Part shown: piece by piece, positions 4,271 through 7,171 of the stretch
How the letters are laid out: each line of letters begins with the position of its first letter
Numbering within the stretch: the stretch's first letter is position 1
From: Desulfobacterales bacterium C00003106
GTDB taxonomy: Bacteria; Desulfobacterota; Desulfobacteria; Desulfobacterales; C00003106
Reading direction: 5' to 3'
DNA length: 7,171 bases
NCBI GenBank assembly: GCA_001751015.1
Contig: MAXM01000342.1
Location: 350 to 7,520 of the forward strand
The notes under the pieces: generated by a model
Told to the model about the DNA's origin: nothing
What the model saw: only the letters and a program-made list of their open reading frames with translations
Databases searched by the model: none
Position numbers and translations under genes: made by a program

Positions 4271-7171
4271 CTACTTCCCTTTCTGTCCATTTATCAGGTT
4301 TGCGGACAGCCTGTCTATGAATCTCCGATCAGGTCTTGACCTGTAGATGCCGAAATCAGGCCCTTTGTCCGGGTCCACGCCCCGCAGGAATATGTAATAG
4401 ACCCCCCCGAAATCCCGTTCGTAGTCATAAGCGGGAATCCTGGTACGCAGGTACTGGTCTACGGCAACGGTGTATATGTAATACTGGAGCACATAACCAT
4501 CTTCTTTCATGACTGCGTCAAGCGCACCCTGGTTGTAGTCTTCAACGGATGGGCCGAGGAAATTTGATTTCCAGTCCACTATGTAGAACCTGCCTTCAAA
4601 CTGAAAGACCATGTCGATAAAGCCCTTCATAAATCCCCTGACCGGAGAAAAACCGAGACGTTCGACAGGCCCGGTAAAATCAAGAGTCAAATCCTTGCGG
4701 TCTTCCCGGTTCAAGGACAAAGGCTCACGGAACAGGTCCCGCAGTTTTTTCGGTGAAATCAATCCTATGGGAAAATAGAACTCCAGCTCGTTCAGGCGAT
4801 CCTTGTTCTCGATGCGGGACAAAGTAAAATCATCCCGGCCCGGTTCGAGGCAGCCGGACACGACCTTCCGGACCATCGTGCAAATGGCTTTACGCCATTT
4901 CCGGTCAAAGCCATGTTCCGCGAGTTTTTCGGCCACGAGCCTTTCTGCGTGATCTTTCTTTGCCTGCGTAAAATCGAGATGCTCGAATATGTCGTGCATG
5001 AACGTGCCCGGCCTTGCCCCCTTGGGAAAGGAAAAGATGGTCTCTTCCACAAGAGGCCCTTGCTCAAGGTCCGGCTGCGACCCCCTGTCCGCATCTATTG
5101 CCGCGTCATGATCGGCTGTCTCCGCGCTGTACGGCAGGGCCGATGTGATGGACGAAAAGCTTGAAATACGGAATGTGGAATCTATCTTCCCGGAAAACCT
5201 CCGCCACGTCAGTTGCGTGTCCGCAGCAAACCCACCTGATAAAACCTGGCCGGGCCTGTCAGACATCTCGGAAATCGTGATTGCGCAAGGCGCATTCTTT
5301 GCCACGGATTTGACTTCAGCAAGGATCTCGTTGTCGGGCAAGGCCTTATATCTTGCCTCGATTGCGTCTAAAATACCTTTTCCCTCTTTCTTTTTGTAAT
5401 GAAAAAGCCAGGCAGGGGCCGATGTCCCTGAGAGATTGATGCGGCCCCATACAAGATAGCACCGGTTCCTTGCGCGGGTCAGGGCCACATAAAGGAGCCT
5501 CATGTTTTCAGCCAGGGCCTCTGTTTCTGCCAGAACCTTGCTTTTGGCGTTAACTTCAGGGCCGAGGTCGAGTGTTAGAGTCATCTCTTCGGACTCGTCG
5601 TGAAACATGTAAGGGGGTCTTGAATCCCTGGCCCTTGACCCGTCCCATGCAAAGGGGCAGAACACGACAGGATACTCAAGCCCTTTGCTCTTGTGCACGG
5701 TTATGAGCTTGACTGCGTTTTTATCTGTTTCGAGACGGAGTTGGTATTCGTCAGGACCGGACTCACCCGAATCGGTTTGACCGGAAAGCCATTTTACGAG
5801 ATCGGCCATGCCTGCATCTCTTTCAGTCGAGGCCTGGTGAAGGACCTCTGCAAGATGGAGCAGGTTTGTGTTCCGGCGCTCTCCGTCAGGCAGGGTCATC
5901 AGCCGGGACAGGATATTTTCTTCTGTCATCATGCGTTTGAACATCCTGATAAAGCCATGGTCTTGCCATGTCGCGTGATAGGTCCTGAACCTGATCAGCC
6001 TCTCTTCCCACCCTGCTTCGTCTTTTGTCAGGGAATTCAGTTCCTCCCCGTTGACACCGATCATGTCTGTTGCAAGGGCCGCTTTAAGAAATCTCTCATT
6101 GTTCGGCTGGAGAATGCCGGAAAGGACGCGTCTCATTTCAACTGCCTCATGCGAAGCAAAAACACTCTCCGTGCTGCATGATACGCTCGGTATATTGAGG
6201 GCGGAAAGGGCCTCCTGCATCAAGCGGGCATCCGCGTTCCGTCTTACCAGTACAGCTATGTCCCCTTGCCTGAGCGGATCGTTTCCCAGCATTGCCCTCT
6301 TGTCTGCGGCAAGGCGCAGGAGCCCGGATATCTCGGCGGCAACACCTTTGGAGACAAATTCCCGGGCCTCGGGTTTTTTGAGAGGCTTTGCAGAGCCGGT
6401 TATCTTTTCAGCGTTCAGCAACAAAAGGGCCAGGGACGGCCCTGTGCTGCCATCAACCTGCAAGGATGTCCGGTTCCCGGTCTTGCCCGGCGTCGCGGGA
6501 TGAAAGGGGATATCTTTGTATATAAAAGGGTGGTCGTTGCCTTGAAACACGGCGTTTACCGCTGTGATCAATCCGGGTTCAGACCGCCAGTTTTTCCCCA
6601 GGGTATAGCGCGATTTCACATGCCGCGCCGCTTTCATATAGGCAAAGACGTCTGCCCCGCGAAAACCGTATATGGCCTGTTTGGGATCGCCTATCAAAAA
6701 GAGTATGCTCCCCTGATCGGCAAAGCTCTTTTTGAATATCTCATATTGAATCGGGTCTGTGTCCTGGAATTCATCGATCAGCGCGGCCGAAAATTTTGTG
6801 CCGGCCGCCCTTGCAAGCCCCTGTCCACCCTCTGCTTCCAATGCCCGGTGCAGATTCAGCAAAAGGTCGTCAAAAAAAAGGACGTTTTTCGCCTCTTTTT
6901 TTCTGTCGAGCTCTTTCTGCACATAATCGAACATCTCCTTTTTCAGACCGCAGAGATACTGCTCAAAGACCTGTTCCAGTTCCTTGTGCTTTTCGTCCAG
7001 TCCTTGACAAAGATCAAAGAACAGGTGTGTCGGGGCGACGTGATTCTTTTTTACAGCGTCTTTGATGACGTCCGACGTGAATTTCTTGAATGCATCAAAC
7101 AGAAAAGGGTTGTTATCTCCTGACGCCGCAAGATCGTCCATCTCCCGAATCCAGACCGGGATGCTTGTTAG
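4271..7171 (-). CDS. recB: RecBCD helicase-nuclease subunit RecB (5' end outside window)
   Basis: RecB is the 3'-5' superfamily 1A helicase and the nuclease of RecBCD, which processes double-strand breaks for RecA loading. About 966 codons are visible; the frame is open to the window edge, and by comparison with E. coli RecB roughly 260-270 N-terminal residues with Walker A are missing. Numbering from the first internal Met (7141): motif II LIDEFQDTDP (121-130), motif III LIGDPKQAIYGFRG (149-162), motif IV NWRS (184-187), motif V TVHKSKGLEY (481-490), motif VI LLYVALTRAR (549-558). The nuclease domain has GTFMHDIFEH (712-721, H716), an acidic site near E785/E787, GFMKGFIDMVF with D843, and DWKSN with D856 and K858. 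The 13-residue D-D spacing and D-x-K equal E. coli D1067, D1080 and K1082. RecB is favoured over AddA because of the KGFIDMVF...DWKSN and ISSFSSI wording. No frameshift or lost catalytic residue is seen. recC and recD are not in the window; recD is not directly downstream. Confidence 0.95.
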   Translation of the reverse strand, partial: LTSIPVWIREMDDLAASGDNNPFLFDAFKKFTSDVIKDAVKKNHVAPTHLFFDLCQGLDEKHKELEQVFEQYLCGLKKEMFDYVQKELDRKKEAKNVLFFDDLLLNLHRALEAEGGQGLARAAGTKFSAALIDEFQDTDPIQYEIFKKSFADQGSILFLIGDPKQAIYGFRGADVFAYMKAARHVKSRYTLGKNWRSEPGLITAVNAVFQGNDHPFIYKDIPFHPATPGKTGNRTSLQVDGSTGPSLALLLLNAEKITGSAKPLKKPEAREFVSKGVAAEISGLLRLAADKRAMLGNDPLRQGDIAVLVRRNADARLMQEALSALNIPSVSCSTESVFASHEAVEMRRVLSGILQPNNERFLKAALATDMIGVNGEELNSLTKDEAGWEERLIRFRTYHATWQDHGFIRMFKRMMTEENILSRLMTLPDGERRNTNLLHLAEVLHQASTERDAGMADLVKWLSGQTDSGESGPDEYQLRLETDKNAVKLITVHKSKGLEYPVVFCPFAWDGSRARDSRPPYMFHDESEEMTLTLDLGPEVNAKSKVLAETEALAENMRLLYVALTRARNRCYLVWGRINLSGTSAPAWLFHYKKKEGKGILDAIEARYKALPDNEILAEVKSVAKNAPCAITISEMSDRPGQVLSGGFAADTQLTWRRFSGKIDSTFRISSFSSITSALPYSAETADHDAAIDADRGSQPDLEQGPLVEETIFSFPKGARPGTFMHDIFEHLDFTQAKKDHAERLVAEKLAEHGFDRKWRKAICTMVRKVVSGCLEPGRDDFTLSRIENKDRLNELEFYFPIGLISPKKLRDLFREPLSLNREDRKDLTLDFTGPVERLGFSPVRGFMKGFIDMVFQFEGRFYIVDWKSNFLGPSVEDYNQGALDAVMKEDGYVLQYYIYTVAVDQYLRTRIPAYDYERDFGGVYYIFLRGVDPDKGPDFGIYRSRPDRRFIDRLSANLINGQKGK

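Noticed and set aside
6423..6443. Terminator-like hairpin on the recB strand: AGGGCC / GGCCCT, 6-base loop, then TTTG
   Set aside because: The T-run is only four bases with one already in the stem, and the site is in the middle of recB coding sequence. A 6-bp palindrome in GC-rich coding DNA is expected by chance.
6266..7123. Long open frame (285 codons) on the + strand opposite recB
   Set aside because: It is antisense to a region with unmistakable RecB helicase motifs, and its translation is cysteine-, proline- and glycine-rich with no family likeness. It is a shadow frame.
4271..7171. AddA (AddAB system) rather than RecB
   Set aside because: The nuclease wording (KGFIDMVF, DWKSN), the ISSFSSI linker and motif spacing match RecB; the AddA-type C-terminal pattern is not seen.

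Overview
The window looks like bacterial chromosome from a Desulfobacterota (deltaproteobacterium)-like or related lineage such as Nitrospirota. The basis is gene order: a second SPOUT methyltransferase sits between trmD and rplS, followed directly by rnhB, and a RecBCD-type recB lies nearby. The lineage is an inference; no rRNA or other marker is present. There are no tRNAs, rRNAs, insertion sequences, CRISPR arrays or phage genes.

Bases 1-2521 (+ strand) are the 3' part of a ribosomal-protein/tRNA-modification operon: trmD, a TM1570-type SPOUT methyltransferase, a 170-base spacer spanned by a candidate 55-codon ORF, rplS (L19) and rnhB (RNase HII). rpsP and rimM would normally lie upstream, outside the window. 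Two elements here are worth attention. One is a near-perfect intrinsic-terminator look-alike inside the trmD coding sequence. The other is the GTG-started small ORF that ends inside the rplS ribosome-binding region and contains a duplicated SVSG-type motif. A hairpin with a short T-run at the end of rnhB may close the operon.

Bases 2599-4261 (+ strand) hold two overlapping genes that form one unit: an APH/choline-kinase-fold phosphotransferase and a divergent P-loop kinase of the adenylylsulfate-kinase (CysC) family. Neither substrate can be read from the sequence, and the CysC-like protein has lost the typical APS-kinase signature. This pair is the least understood content of the window.

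Bases 4271-7171 (- strand) are the 3' three quarters of recB, the helicase-nuclease subunit of RecBCD. It is intact as far as it can be seen and is cut by the window edge before its Walker A motif. It converges on the kinase pair with only 9 bases between the two stop codons.
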